NCBI GenBank assembly: GCA_021159445.1
Contig: JAGGRV010000477.1
Coordinates: forward strand, 1-10,756
DNA from: Deltaproteobacteria bacterium
Lineage (GTDB): Bacteria > Desulfobacterota > Dissulfuribacteria > Dissulfuribacterales > UBA3076
Direction of reading: 5' to 3'
DNA length: 10,756 nucleotides
The notes beneath the pieces are model-generated. The model made no database searches and had not been told where the DNA came from. It worked only from the letters and a program-made list of their open reading frames with translations. Numbering within the stretch: the stretch's first letter is position 1; every line of letters begins with the position of its first letter. Below, piece after piece: positions 1-7,811 of this stretch. Position numbers and translations under genes: made by a program.

Positions 1-292
1 CCGGTGTGACAAGCCGCTTGAAGAAGCCCAGGGTCAGACGGTCTTCTGTGCGGACGGTTGGGGAGGCCGGAGCAGAGTAGGACGCGCTTCTCCTGCCGCC
101 TGACCTCCCGCTTGGAAGGGTTGTGGTGTAAAATAGCCCCGTTCCCGGAATACCCACCGTCGCACGTTTGCCTCGGGAACCAACGGTGAACTTCGCACCG
201 CGTGGCCCGAACGAGAGCGATCCACCCGACTTGCTCAGGTTTAGGGTCACTCCAGGTGCGATTTTGATTCTTCTCCAAAAACGAAAGCTCAT
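1..292 (-). CDS. DUF4236 domain protein, N-terminal part (runs off the left edge)
   Basis: An open frame from ATG at 292 to the window edge gives about 97 codons without a stop. The protein begins MSFRFWRRIKIAPGV and continues with LNLSKSGGSLSFGPRGAKF, a VGSRGKR segment and VGIPGTGLFYTT. This glycine-rich pattern of LNLSKSG, GPRG and GIPGTGL repeats over residues 3-55 is the signature of DUF4236, a short bacterial domain of unknown function. A low-complexity Ser/Arg/Pro linker follows (about 57-78), then a second segment around LGFFKRL (about 87-93) that also resembles the conserved part after the domain. The ATG overlaps the HerA stop codon as ATGA, so translation is probably coupled to HerA. 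GC content is clearly higher than in HerA (38 and 42 of 60 bases in two lines here, against 24-31 in sampled HerA lines). The family call is firm; the role is unknown. Confidence 0.85.
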   Translation of the reverse strand, partial: MSFRFWRRIKIAPGVTLNLSKSGGSLSFGPRGAKFTVGSRGKRATVGIPGTGLFYTTTLPSGRSGGRRSASYSAPASPTVRTEDRLTLGFFKRLVTP

Positions 293-2526
293 GAATCATC
301 TTCCGGTCGAGAATTTTCGCATACATCCTCCTCCGAGGACCCAGCATCAGTTCTTCTTCCTTCCCACTTCTCACATACGGCTTCAAAGTCAGGCTGCGTC
401 TCATCTTGAGTCCAGCTCTTGTAAAACAAGGGATTTTTACTCTTGGGGATAGGACTGGCCTCGCGCATTTCGGCCAAAGCGGGAGCTTGCACACATTCCC
501 CCAGCACCAGAGCACTACGAGGTGCAAGGGCTGGAAGCTGATCAAGCATTTGTCCGTATATGCCAGGTACGATTTCACGGAAGTAGCGAAGGTCTTCCGG
601 ATTCTGCAATCGATGAACAATGAAGCTATTGCATTGCGAGAGAACCGTCTTCGATAATTCACTGGGCCGCTGGGAAGCTACAACCAGTCCTAATCCATAT
701 TTCCTGCCTTCTCGGGCTATACGCTCAAACACCAGCTTTGAGATTGAATCTTCTTCTGTTCTTCTTCCCTCACGGATGTAGTTCTGTGCCTCTTCGAGTA
801 CTAGAACGACCGGGTACTCTCCACGGGAAATACTACTCACTTGTTGATCCGTTAATCTCTGCATAAACTCGTGGATGAGGCGACCAATTAGTGCCGTAAC
901 ATTCTCAAGAACTTCAGATGCAAGAAGGCTAAGATCGATGATAACAACGTTGGAACGAGACGCACCACGCCTGTGCCGATCATAGAAAGGTAGCTGGCCT
1001 TTGGAACAGTCTTTTCCGTCACTCAGTTTTATCTTGGAACAGGTTTCTACTCCCAAAATATCCCGAATGAATGTTGCCAATGAATGCTCAATAGCTGGCC
1101 ACTCAGCACACGTCGGCCCAAAAAGAAACTCAAAACGGGAATCCTCGAGTAGCCGGTAGATTCGCATCAACATCGTAGAGCAGTTGTCTCGTGCTCGTGA
1201 AGAACTCGCTTCGTCACGCGACATCGCACTTTCAAGATGCCGATACCGGAATTCTGATTTACTAAAGAACCTGGGGCAGTCAGAGGATGAGAATCCAAGG
1301 TCAGTGCTTTTTTCCGGAAGTCGTGTCAGAGTTCCTAATACGGGCTTGATTGAGCTTTCGATCTGAGTGCGCTTGCTAACATCAATCGCGGCATAGGACT
1401 CATACTGCTGTCCTTCATTACGTATGCCCTCACGAGCGATATCACGGACCCCTTCAAACATCGTTTTTAGACTATCGGCAGTAACGTCGGGATAATGTTC
1501 CGTTAGGATCACGAGCTGCTCAATAATCGTCGTTTCTTCAAGATAACTGATCATGCCATCGCACAACTGCCGAACCGTTTTTGCATCGCGCCCCTCGGCA
1601 CCGGTACAAAGACCAAGTATTCGATTGCACTCCTGAATGATATTTTGTCTCACATGTATCCAGTTTTCTGAGCCACCCTCAGAATCTCGCGCTGATGACA
1701 ATGCGTGCAGCAGCACTGGCCGTTGAACACCTGGAGACGCTCGAAAAAGTCGTACAAAATCATCTGAGTCCATGAACCAGTATGGAATGGCAAGCTTTTC
1801 CTGTTCTGCAGGATCGGTCGGGATGTAAAGCGATTTGAAGGCCGGGCGGGCGTCAACCCATTTGCCATCGTCATTGGCTTTCTGGAAGGCAGCACGGTAT
1901 TCGCCATTGGTATCAAGGATGATAAACCTGGTCTGCTTCACTGCGGGATGCTCGATCACGGATTGCACGATTGTTGCGATGGAACAGGATTTCCCGGAAC
2001 CAGTACTCCCGATTATGGCCGCGTGTTTGCCGAAGAATGCATCGGGGTCGATCTTTATCTCGTAGTCAGGGAAAATAGCTGAACGCCCTATAGGGATACA
2101 GAACCCTGGTTCCTCTGGAGTCGATTCGTTTAAAACCGCTTTCTTTCCAAATATTGCGTTAAGGTCCTCCTTGGTTGTAATAAGGACTGGAGTATCGAGA
2201 ACCGGGAAAAGGTTGATTCCTTGCCGAAAACGTCCTTCATCAATAGTCCCAATCATAGTCGCCTTCATCAATCGCCGAGAGGAAGGCAACGTCACCATCG
2301 TCTTGTCTGCTTTTAACTCGCTTTCCTCTGTCAGCAAAACACGCGTGACCATAGCGACGATCCGGCGGGCACCGACCGGAATGATAATGTACGAGTTAAT
2401 TCGTCCGACCTCCAGCGTACCCTCATAGGTAGAACGGGTCAGGGCCTTCAAGTCCCGGTTTAGCTCAACCGTTACCTGTGCGGTGTCAACCGCGACTAAT
2501 CGGCCAATTTCATGATCACTAGCCAT
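289..2526 (-). CDS. herA: HerA-family hexameric ATPase/DNA translocase (partner of SIR2)
   Basis: This 745-aa P-loop ATPase of the HerA/FtsK superfamily is expected to form a hexamer that translocates on or remodels double-stranded DNA. Residues 1-65 form a small beta-rich segment with a VGARRIVAMVTRV strand, fitting the HAS-barrel that precedes HerA ATPase domains. Walker A is GSTGSGKS at 173-180, followed by a FIILDTNGEY strand at 201-210. Walker B is VLVLEEAQNY at 574-583, and a conserved VVASQRPSELS segment lies at about 615-625. A long helical insertion fills 230-520. The start is set at ATG 2526 because AGAGG lies six bases upstream; a GTG at 2547 would add seven residues but lacks a good site. 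The start overlaps the SIR2 stop by eight bases (ATGGCTAG), and the stop overlaps the next start. HerA next to SIR2 is the known SIR2-HerA (Nezha-type) defence pair. In archaea HerA instead works with NurA, Mre11 and Rad50 in end resection. Confidence 0.93.
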   Translation of the reverse strand: MASDHEIGRLVAVDTAQVTVELNRDLKALTRSTYEGTLEVGRINSYIIIPVGARRIVAMVTRVLLTEESELKADKTMVTLPSSRRLMKATMIGTIDEGRFRQGINLFPVLDTPVLITTKEDLNAIFGKKAVLNESTPEEPGFCIPIGRSAIFPDYEIKIDPDAFFGKHAAIIGSTGSGKSCSIATIVQSVIEHPAVKQTRFIILDTNGEYRAAFQKANDDGKWVDARPAFKSLYIPTDPAEQEKLAIPYWFMDSDDFVRLFRASPGVQRPVLLHALSSARDSEGGSENWIHVRQNIIQECNRILGLCTGAEGRDAKTVRQLCDGMISYLEETTIIEQLVILTEHYPDVTADSLKTMFEGVRDIAREGIRNEGQQYESYAAIDVSKRTQIESSIKPVLGTLTRLPEKSTDLGFSSSDCPRFFSKSEFRYRHLESAMSRDEASSSRARDNCSTMLMRIYRLLEDSRFEFLFGPTCAEWPAIEHSLATFIRDILGVETCSKIKLSDGKDCSKGQLPFYDRHRRGASRSNVVIIDLSLLASEVLENVTALIGRLIHEFMQRLTDQQVSSISRGEYPVVLVLEEAQNYIREGRRTEEDSISKLVFERIAREGRKYGLGLVVASQRPSELSKTVLSQCNSFIVHRLQNPEDLRYFREIVPGIYGQMLDQLPALAPRSALVLGECVQAPALAEMREASPIPKSKNPLFYKSWTQDETQPDFEAVCEKWEGRRTDAGSSEEDVCENSRPEDDS

Positions 2527-3931
2527 CGCTGTCCTCTTCCGTAGCACCCGTATCTTGTCGAGAAAGCATTGCTAACCCCTTGAAGGTTTTCATAACTTTG
2601 GTGTCGATTTCTTCTTCTCTAAGGTCCGGCAGAAGCTTCGCAACAAAGCTATCAAATGTACCTAACTCCCAGCCCTTGACAATCCAAACACGCTCATCCT
2701 CGAGCTTTTCCAATTCCGCGACAAAATCGCTTTTCGGCTCGGGGTCCACCACAACGAGAGTAAAGCTCGGGATAGCAAGAGCCTGCCGAATCAATGCATT
2801 GACATGGTCATCTCCAAATCCGTAGCCAATCACAAACAGCGCTGATTGGGGTTGTGCAATTGCATTTCCGAATCTTCGGAACAACTCGGAATACGGCATA
2901 CCTAGTGCCTGACCATATTTCAGGGGAGATGGATAAATGAGAACATCATCCTCTGGGCATTTTTGATTGAAGAAGGTGGCGTAAAGTCCATACGGATTTT
3001 CCCAGCTCTGATCTTCCTTATGCCACGTGATAGAACCGTGGAGCTTATAAAGGTGCAGAGCCCTGTCAAAGCGATGGACCCGCCCTTCAGTTGTCTGCGC
3101 GGGGAAATAGAAGTCCAGATCATAGGATTCCGGTCGAAAGACACGGCGCAGTGTACCTACAAATCCATCAACCAGAACCGCACCTTCAGCGTCTGCTCCC
3201 TGTTCTATCAATGTGTCATAGTTAAGTGTGAAGATATTCGCCCGCCGAAGGTTGAGTGGTCGGGTGAGGACCTTCTTAATGAATTTCCTGTGACTCCGAA
3301 GATGTTCCTCCAAGCCAGACTTCGGCAGGTTAAGGAGAACCGTCAAAGAACCAGTGATCTCCTGAATCAAATCGGCTAAATCATTTTTGTTGATTACCAG
3401 ATCTGCACCACCAGTTAGTTTTAATGTCTCTGTTGCCTCGAGCATTCCGGCAGACCACGTATGCAATTGACTGAGAAATTCTTCAAGGTTCAGACCAATC
3501 GCAGAGATAGCGTTTTCTTCGTCGGACTGGAACTGCTCGTACCGGCTTTCAAATGAAAATTCGTTTTGTGAAAGAACTGATGCTATTGAATAGAAAAGAG
3601 CAATCCATACCGGTACTGCATCCCCTTGCTGTTCCTCTTTTGCTTTGTCGAGAAGCATCTTCTCAAGTGGCTTTGGTATATTTGCAAGAGATACGCCTCC
3701 GGCAGCAAGGGATGAACCAGCTCCGACCAGAAATGAGACGTTGTCGGTTTTGAGGATTGTCCCGAACCGAACGCGCATTTCCTTAAGGACTTCTCCAAGT
3801 GCCTTTTTCGCCTTATCTTGGTTCTCGCTGCTCTCAGGGTCATCGCTTAAAATGCCATGTATGTGCCGCTCTATGACATCCTCTTTGCCGATGCGCATCT
3901 GATAATCAGACAAGCGGAAAGTTTCGCTCAT
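2519..3931 (-). CDS. SIR2-domain defence effector (predicted NADase/nuclease)
   Basis: This 470-aa protein has a Sir2-type Rossmann domain of the kind used as NAD-consuming effectors in Thoeris, Dsr and SIR2-HerA anti-phage systems. Visible motifs are SFLVGAGSS (66-74, the NAD-binding GAG-x-S loop), IFTLNYDT (233-240, the T-x-N-x-D motif), YKLHGSITWH (295-304, with the probable catalytic His298), VIGYGFGDDHVN (367-378) and LVVVDPEP (392-399). All key residues are present, so it looks active. A helical insertion of about 160 residues sits between the GAG loop and the TLNYD motif. The N-terminus before residue 60 and the acidic tail after 435 are unassigned. ATG 3931 was chosen because AGGAGG lies seven bases upstream; ATG 3952 would add MTKGGNT but has no comparable site. 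HerA follows in overlap, supporting a SIR2-HerA complex. Histone-type deacetylation is unlikely given this context. Confidence 0.92.
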   Translation of the reverse strand: MSETFRLSDYQMRIGKEDVIERHIHGILSDDPESSENQDKAKKALGEVLKEMRVRFGTILKTDNVSFLVGAGSSLAAGGVSLANIPKPLEKMLLDKAKEEQQGDAVPVWIALFYSIASVLSQNEFSFESRYEQFQSDEENAISAIGLNLEEFLSQLHTWSAGMLEATETLKLTGGADLVINKNDLADLIQEITGSLTVLLNLPKSGLEEHLRSHRKFIKKVLTRPLNLRRANIFTLNYDTLIEQGADAEGAVLVDGFVGTLRRVFRPESYDLDFYFPAQTTEGRVHRFDRALHLYKLHGSITWHKEDQSWENPYGLYATFFNQKCPEDDVLIYPSPLKYGQALGMPYSELFRRFGNAIAQPQSALFVIGYGFGDDHVNALIRQALAIPSFTLVVVDPEPKSDFVAELEKLEDERVWIVKGWELGTFDSFVAKLLPDLREEEIDTKVMKTFKGLAMLSRQDTGATEEDSDG

Positions 3932-3938
3932 CGTGTTT

Positions 3939-3944
3939 CCTCCT
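3939..3944 (-). promoter_or_regulatory. Strong ribosome binding site of the SIR2 gene
   Basis: AGGAGG, within AAAGGAGGAAA, lies seven bases before ATG 3931. It decides that start over the in-frame ATG at 3952, which it would otherwise fall inside. SIR2 is one of only two genes here separated from the preceding gene by an untranslated gap (42 bases) rather than an overlap, so its translation can be initiated independently. Confidence 0.8.
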
Positions 3945-3973
3945 TTCGTCATCGGCTTCTGCTATTTTCATGA

Positions 3974-6607
3974 TCATCCCAATCGAACCACTGTTGCTTC
4001 ACCGACGTTGTTGTACCGCTCTGGTACACAGGTAAGGATGATGATTTGACATTCTTTCCCCGCTTTAGCGAGAACCGCTCCCATCAATTTTAGCCGCTCT
4101 GGATCTGTATATCCCAGAGCATCGTCCAGGATGAGAGAAGCCCCACCATCCTTTGAGACGGTTATTGCACATGCCAACCGAGCTATTAAAGAAATCTGTT
4201 CTTTGGTGCCTCCGCTCAAAGATTCAAACGGGACATTGGAACCATCCATCACCCGACTGGCAACCGATAGGTCCTCGGTTACATCAACTTCAAAGCTGTT
4301 GTTAAACACCAAGCGGCCGAGCTTCTCAATTTTCTCTTTGAGAGGAGCGACATAGGCACGACGCGCCTTATCACGCTCCTCTTTCATTGTTAGATACAGC
4401 AGCTTAGCCGCTTCAGCCCTCTGAATCATCGCTGCGTTTTTTTGCCGTATGTGATCAAGATGACTCTGGGCTGCGTGGAGTTTTTCATGCAACCCCTCTT
4501 CTCCGAAAACCTTGAGACGAGTCCGTACCTCGGTATTCTCTTTCTGCGCTGCTTCACGTTTTTTCTCAACCGTTCCCAAAGAACCCTTTGCCGTTTCCGC
4601 CAGAGCTTTCACTCGCTCAGGTTCCTTGTCCTGGAGATTTCTCTCAGCAGACTCTACGTTCTCTTCCTCTGTACGAACAAGCTGGGTAGATTTTAAATGC
4701 TCTGATTCGAGGATGTCATCTGATGTCATTTTGCGGGATCGTGCAAGCTCGTCTTCCGCACGGTTTAATTCTTCAGCCTTGAGGTCAAGCTCCACCCTCA
4801 CTTTCTGGTGTTGTTCCCTCAGTCCATCACGAACCTTACGGGCAGCATCCAGTTCCGTTCTAGCTTCATCCCATACCTTGTTGGCCTCTTCAAGATCGCC
4901 TTCTGCACTTCGCAGCTCTTTTTTCGCAGCTTCCAAACACTCGGGAAGCTCGGGTTCCGGTATCCTGGATGATGGATAAGCCGGCACACCTTTCCCCAGC
5001 CCTATGACTTTTCTTTCCAACTCTTCATAGGTCAGGTCACGGAGATTTTCTTTTTCGATATCCTTCTGTCTTGCTATAGATTGCTGCGCTTCTCGCCGCG
5101 CATCATAGGATTGCCTTGCCTCATCCGCATTGCTGACTCCGGCATCATTGCAGACGGCATCGAGCTTCTGTTTTGCATCTTGGACCATTTTTGAAAGATC
5201 AGATGAACTGGCCCCAGCTGTCACTTCCATTTGTAGAGATCCAGGAATGGTCAAACGGACTCGATCAGAAACGGATAATTTGATTTCCTCGTCTTTTGAA
5301 ATTGTGGTTTGCTCTTCATCAATCTGGAAGTCGAAATTGTTCAGCCCTTTCAACAGAATATTCGGGGCACCCGTCTCCAACTTCGCCTGGGCCGTAATGA
5401 GCGAACGTTCTGCTTTCTGAATTGTTTTCAAGGTAACTTCGTCAACGCTGTTACCCGCCAACAACTCACCAGCTAGGGCGGCTTCTTCCCGGGCATGATC
5501 GATGCGGTCTTTCCGTTCCCTTAGTTGCTCGAGGTGCAGCTTATTGTTGAAGTAGTCAAAATCCGCACGGCGGAGATTGAGAAGCGACTCGGCCTCCTTA
5601 CGTCTGGCTTCAGCTCTATTTGCATCCGATTGGGCTTTTTCCAGATCGTTCTCTGCCTTCTTGACCGATGCGGTTGAGGATATACTGGACTCTGCAAGTT
5701 CCGCATGTGCCTTTCTGGTTTTGGAAACTGAATCGATGAGGTTCTGGCGCAGTTCCTTGTCGCGCTTCGCGGCCTGTTCGGTTTTTTGGGCTGATTCTAA
5801 TTTCAGGCGGGCAGTTTCCAGAGCAGTCTCCAAGCCATTAATTTCATCGAGAGACTTTGTGTATTCTGAGATATCCTCCCGGAGCTCATCCTCTTGTTTC
5901 TTCAAACGCTCCAGTTCCCGTCTCAGTTCTGCCGCACGTACGATATCCTTTTCTAAGTCCTGGATCTGTGTTTCCAATGAAAGAACTTCGGCCTCTGTTT
6001 CTTCCTGGGCTTTTTGGGACTCCTGCAATTCCTTTTTTGGGCTACCTCGCTCCGTGAAATAGCGCCCATACTCCTCCCGCACTTTATCAAATAGACTTTC
6101 CTCTCGGGGATCTGCCCGGTGACCACCAGCAGCAATATCAAGCGCAGCCGATAATGAAGTCTGTTTTGATAAATCGGCCTGCTGGACCGCTTCACCCTGC
6201 TGAATGCAGAGTGCTTTCCATAGGTCCATGTCGATGGTTTCGCGTAATATTTCCTCGGCACGCTCATGAGCTTCGCGTCCGGTATGGTTTTCCGGTTTGG
6301 GACTTATGACCTTAAGTGTGGTCTCTGTTTTTTTGTGAAACCGCTTGAAATATGTAAAAATGTAGGGTCCGCTTTCCGCCTCCAGCTCAATCTCCGGACC
6401 GACATCTCGCGTTACAGGCTTAATTGCTTTAACGTCACTGTGCTTGCTCGAATCGGGATAATCGAAAAGAATCCTGATTGCTTCACTAAGGCTGGTTTTC
6501 CCGGCTTCATTCGGGCCTTCCACGATGGTAAGCCCCTGGGGTCCGAATCGCACCTCGGACTCATCAATTCCCCGATAATTGGTCAAACGGAGGCGGAGAA
6601 GTCTCAT
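3974..6607 (-). CDS. SbcC/Rad50-like (YhaN-type) SMC-family ATPase
   Basis: This 877-aa protein has the split ABC ATPase and long coiled coils of Rad50/SbcC proteins, which act with an Mre11/SbcD nuclease at DNA ends. The N-terminal half-domain starts MRLLRLRLTNYRG, has Walker A GPNEAGKT at 31-38 and a Q-loop around Q136-Q137. Coiled coils cover about 190-380 and 470-750. The C-terminal half has signature LSGGTKEQ at 797-804 and Walker B LILDDALG at 825-832. Between the coils, about 412-470, is a beta-rich stretch (IPGSLQMEVTAGASSSDL at its end) in place of a zinc hook; no C-x-x-C occurs anywhere. The usual H-loop region reads ILTCVPERY (857-865), with Val where related proteins often have His. 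ATG 6607 overlaps the SbcD stop (ATGA) and has GGGAGGG four bases upstream. The family is clear; it is not housekeeping SbcC but a divergent relative resembling YhaN or actinobacterial Rad50-like proteins. Confidence 0.9.
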   Translation of the reverse strand: MRLLRLRLTNYRGIDESEVRFGPQGLTIVEGPNEAGKTSLSEAIRILFDYPDSSKHSDVKAIKPVTRDVGPEIELEAESGPYIFTYFKRFHKKTETTLKVISPKPENHTGREAHERAEEILRETIDMDLWKALCIQQGEAVQQADLSKQTSLSAALDIAAGGHRADPREESLFDKVREEYGRYFTERGSPKKELQESQKAQEETEAEVLSLETQIQDLEKDIVRAAELRRELERLKKQEDELREDISEYTKSLDEINGLETALETARLKLESAQKTEQAAKRDKELRQNLIDSVSKTRKAHAELAESSISSTASVKKAENDLEKAQSDANRAEARRKEAESLLNLRRADFDYFNNKLHLEQLRERKDRIDHAREEAALAGELLAGNSVDEVTLKTIQKAERSLITAQAKLETGAPNILLKGLNNFDFQIDEEQTTISKDEEIKLSVSDRVRLTIPGSLQMEVTAGASSSDLSKMVQDAKQKLDAVCNDAGVSNADEARQSYDARREAQQSIARQKDIEKENLRDLTYEELERKVIGLGKGVPAYPSSRIPEPELPECLEAAKKELRSAEGDLEEANKVWDEARTELDAARKVRDGLREQHQKVRVELDLKAEELNRAEDELARSRKMTSDDILESEHLKSTQLVRTEEENVESAERNLQDKEPERVKALAETAKGSLGTVEKKREAAQKENTEVRTRLKVFGEEGLHEKLHAAQSHLDHIRQKNAAMIQRAEAAKLLYLTMKEERDKARRAYVAPLKEKIEKLGRLVFNNSFEVDVTEDLSVASRVMDGSNVPFESLSGGTKEQISLIARLACAITVSKDGGASLILDDALGYTDPERLKLMGAVLAKAGKECQIIILTCVPERYNNVGEATVVRLG

Positions 6608-7740
6608 CGTTCCCTCCCTGCAAGCCTGACAAGGAGAGCAAGTGCATTCCTTGAAGTGACCGAATCAGGGCCTCCTGATTCTTCGATATTGGAGCGCAAT
6701 CGTTCAACGGTACAACTGGCAAAGCCTGAAAAGCCAAGATCCTTGAAATCGGCATCCTCCGGCATAATAACGAGATTATCTGTACGCGTCTCAACTGCTC
6801 CCAGGATTTCCTGAGCATGGGAAAGAAGCTCTTCAAGTTCGCCATGTAACGATAGCGAGAGTGCGCCGACAAGACGCAGTTTGATAACGGTTCGTTCTTT
6901 ATCTTCAAGATTTTCAAGCCAGCCGCGAAGCGTCTCAATGTCTTCCCTTGTATAGAGGTCAACCTGTTCACGCTCGATGAACTTCCATCTTCCGACATTC
7001 ACATCTCTCGTGGTTACACCTGCTTCATTGATTGTGGCGACCAGGGCAAGGCCGGGTTTCACTTCGTTGTAATCCGTTGGTTCGGGAGTGCCGGCGTACC
7101 ATATACGACCGCTGTCACCGACCTTAGTAAAAGAGTGCCGATCTCCGAGAGCCAAGTAATGGATTTTGTTTTCTGTTATTGCGTTTTCAGCTGCATGAAG
7201 GGAAATAAGTGAAGGATCATCGGGATCTGGAGACAGGTTGTCCACCATCCCATGGGCAACACAGATACGCAGCGCATCGACGCTGGGCTCAAGTTTACCG
7301 GTTGTCAAAGCAACTAAATCTTGCAGCGGACGTTTTGAAGTCCAGGGTATCCCTACAATCTCAATACCATCGTCAACACGAATGGGAGTCGTGTCCTCAA
7401 TCACATGGACGTGAATCGGTTTCCGCTCCAGAAAGGTCGTGCTGCGAAAAACGGATGCCGCGTTGAGAGGATCGTGGTTGCCGGGAAGCAGGTATACAGG
7501 AACCGGCACATCCTTCAGAGCCTCAATGGCGCGCGAGACGGTCTTGCGGTCAACCAGGTTCGACTCGAATACATCCCCACAGACCACCATAAATTGACAG
7601 TCTTCTTCTTTAGCAATGCGCCCAAGCTTACGGATGGCATCAAATCGGGATTGAGCGAATCTCTCCTGAACCCCTTCAGAAAAGAAGTGCCGAGTCATTC
7701 CCAACTGCCAATCGCCTGTATGGAGGAATCGAATGTTCAT
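6604..7740 (-). CDS. SbcD/Mre11-like metallophosphoesterase nuclease
   Basis: This 378-aa calcineurin-like phosphoesterase is expected to be the nuclease subunit of an Mre11-Rad50 type complex with the ATPase encoded next. Motifs are FLHTGDWQLG (5-14), VVCGDVFE (52-59), LLPGNHD (84-90), ICVAHGM (159-165) and YLALGDRHS (195-203). The first motif has Gln12 where Mre11 has the metal-binding His of D-x-H, and the last has G-D-x-H where Mre11 has G-H-x-H. Other metal ligands (D10, D56, N88, H89, H163, H202) are present. Residues 260-378 form a C-terminal mixed region probably used to contact the ATPase. The start at 7740 fits family N-termini and has AGGG ten bases upstream; a TTG at 7758 would add six residues. 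The stop overlaps the SbcC-like start. Activity may be reduced or may use a different metal arrangement; similar variants appear, from memory, in other SbcD-like proteins. Confidence 0.9.
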   Translation of the reverse strand: MNIRFLHTGDWQLGMTRHFFSEGVQERFAQSRFDAIRKLGRIAKEEDCQFMVVCGDVFESNLVDRKTVSRAIEALKDVPVPVYLLPGNHDPLNAASVFRSTTFLERKPIHVHVIEDTTPIRVDDGIEIVGIPWTSKRPLQDLVALTTGKLEPSVDALRICVAHGMVDNLSPDPDDPSLISLHAAENAITENKIHYLALGDRHSFTKVGDSGRIWYAGTPEPTDYNEVKPGLALVATINEAGVTTRDVNVGRWKFIEREQVDLYTREDIETLRGWLENLEDKERTVIKLRLVGALSLSLHGELEELLSHAQEILGAVETRTDNLVIMPEDADFKDLGFSGFASCTVERLRSNIEESGGPDSVTSRNALALLVRLAGRER

Positions 7741-7754
7741 GCTGTCTTTTCCCT

Positions 7755-7778
7755 TCAAGCTTTCTTAGTCTTGATCAT
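7755..7778 (-). other. Seven-codon mini-ORF with a strong ribosome binding site upstream of sbcD-like gene
   Basis: In the 71-base gap between the zinc-finger gene and the SbcD-like gene, ATG at 7778 opens a frame MIKTKKA ending in TGA at 7757-7755. GAGGAG at 7785-7790 lies six bases before it, a better site than the one preceding the SbcD-like start at 7740. It could serve as a tiny leader that couples ribosomes to the next start, 14 bases after its stop. It could also be the remnant of an earlier N-terminus now out of frame. Expression and function are unknown. Confidence 0.35.
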
Positions 7779-7811
7779 TTCGCACTCCTCAAATATTGTT
7801 CCTGGCAAACG

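Noticed and set aside
34..225. A 63-aa minus-strand ORF at the left edge
   Set aside because: It is an out-of-frame shadow of the DUF4236 gene, whose own frame gives a clear family match.
2519..2547. GTG start at 2547 for HerA, adding seven residues
   Set aside because: ATG 2526 has AGAGG at six bases and overlaps the SIR2 stop in the usual coupled way; the GTG lacks a comparable site.
3906..3971. A 21-codon ORF (MKIAEADDERR...) overlapping the SIR2 start
   Set aside because: It is out of frame with SIR2, has only a weak ribosome site and no recognisable features; most likely chance.
4512..6062. Long Ser/Arg-rich plus-strand ORFs opposite the SbcC-like gene
   Set aside because: They are antisense shadows produced by the codon pattern of coiled-coil Glu/Lys/Ala sequence, with no family features.
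3974..7740. Housekeeping sbcCD
   Set aside because: The nuclease has altered motifs, the ATPase lacks the zinc hook, and both are embedded in a defence operon with SIR2-HerA.
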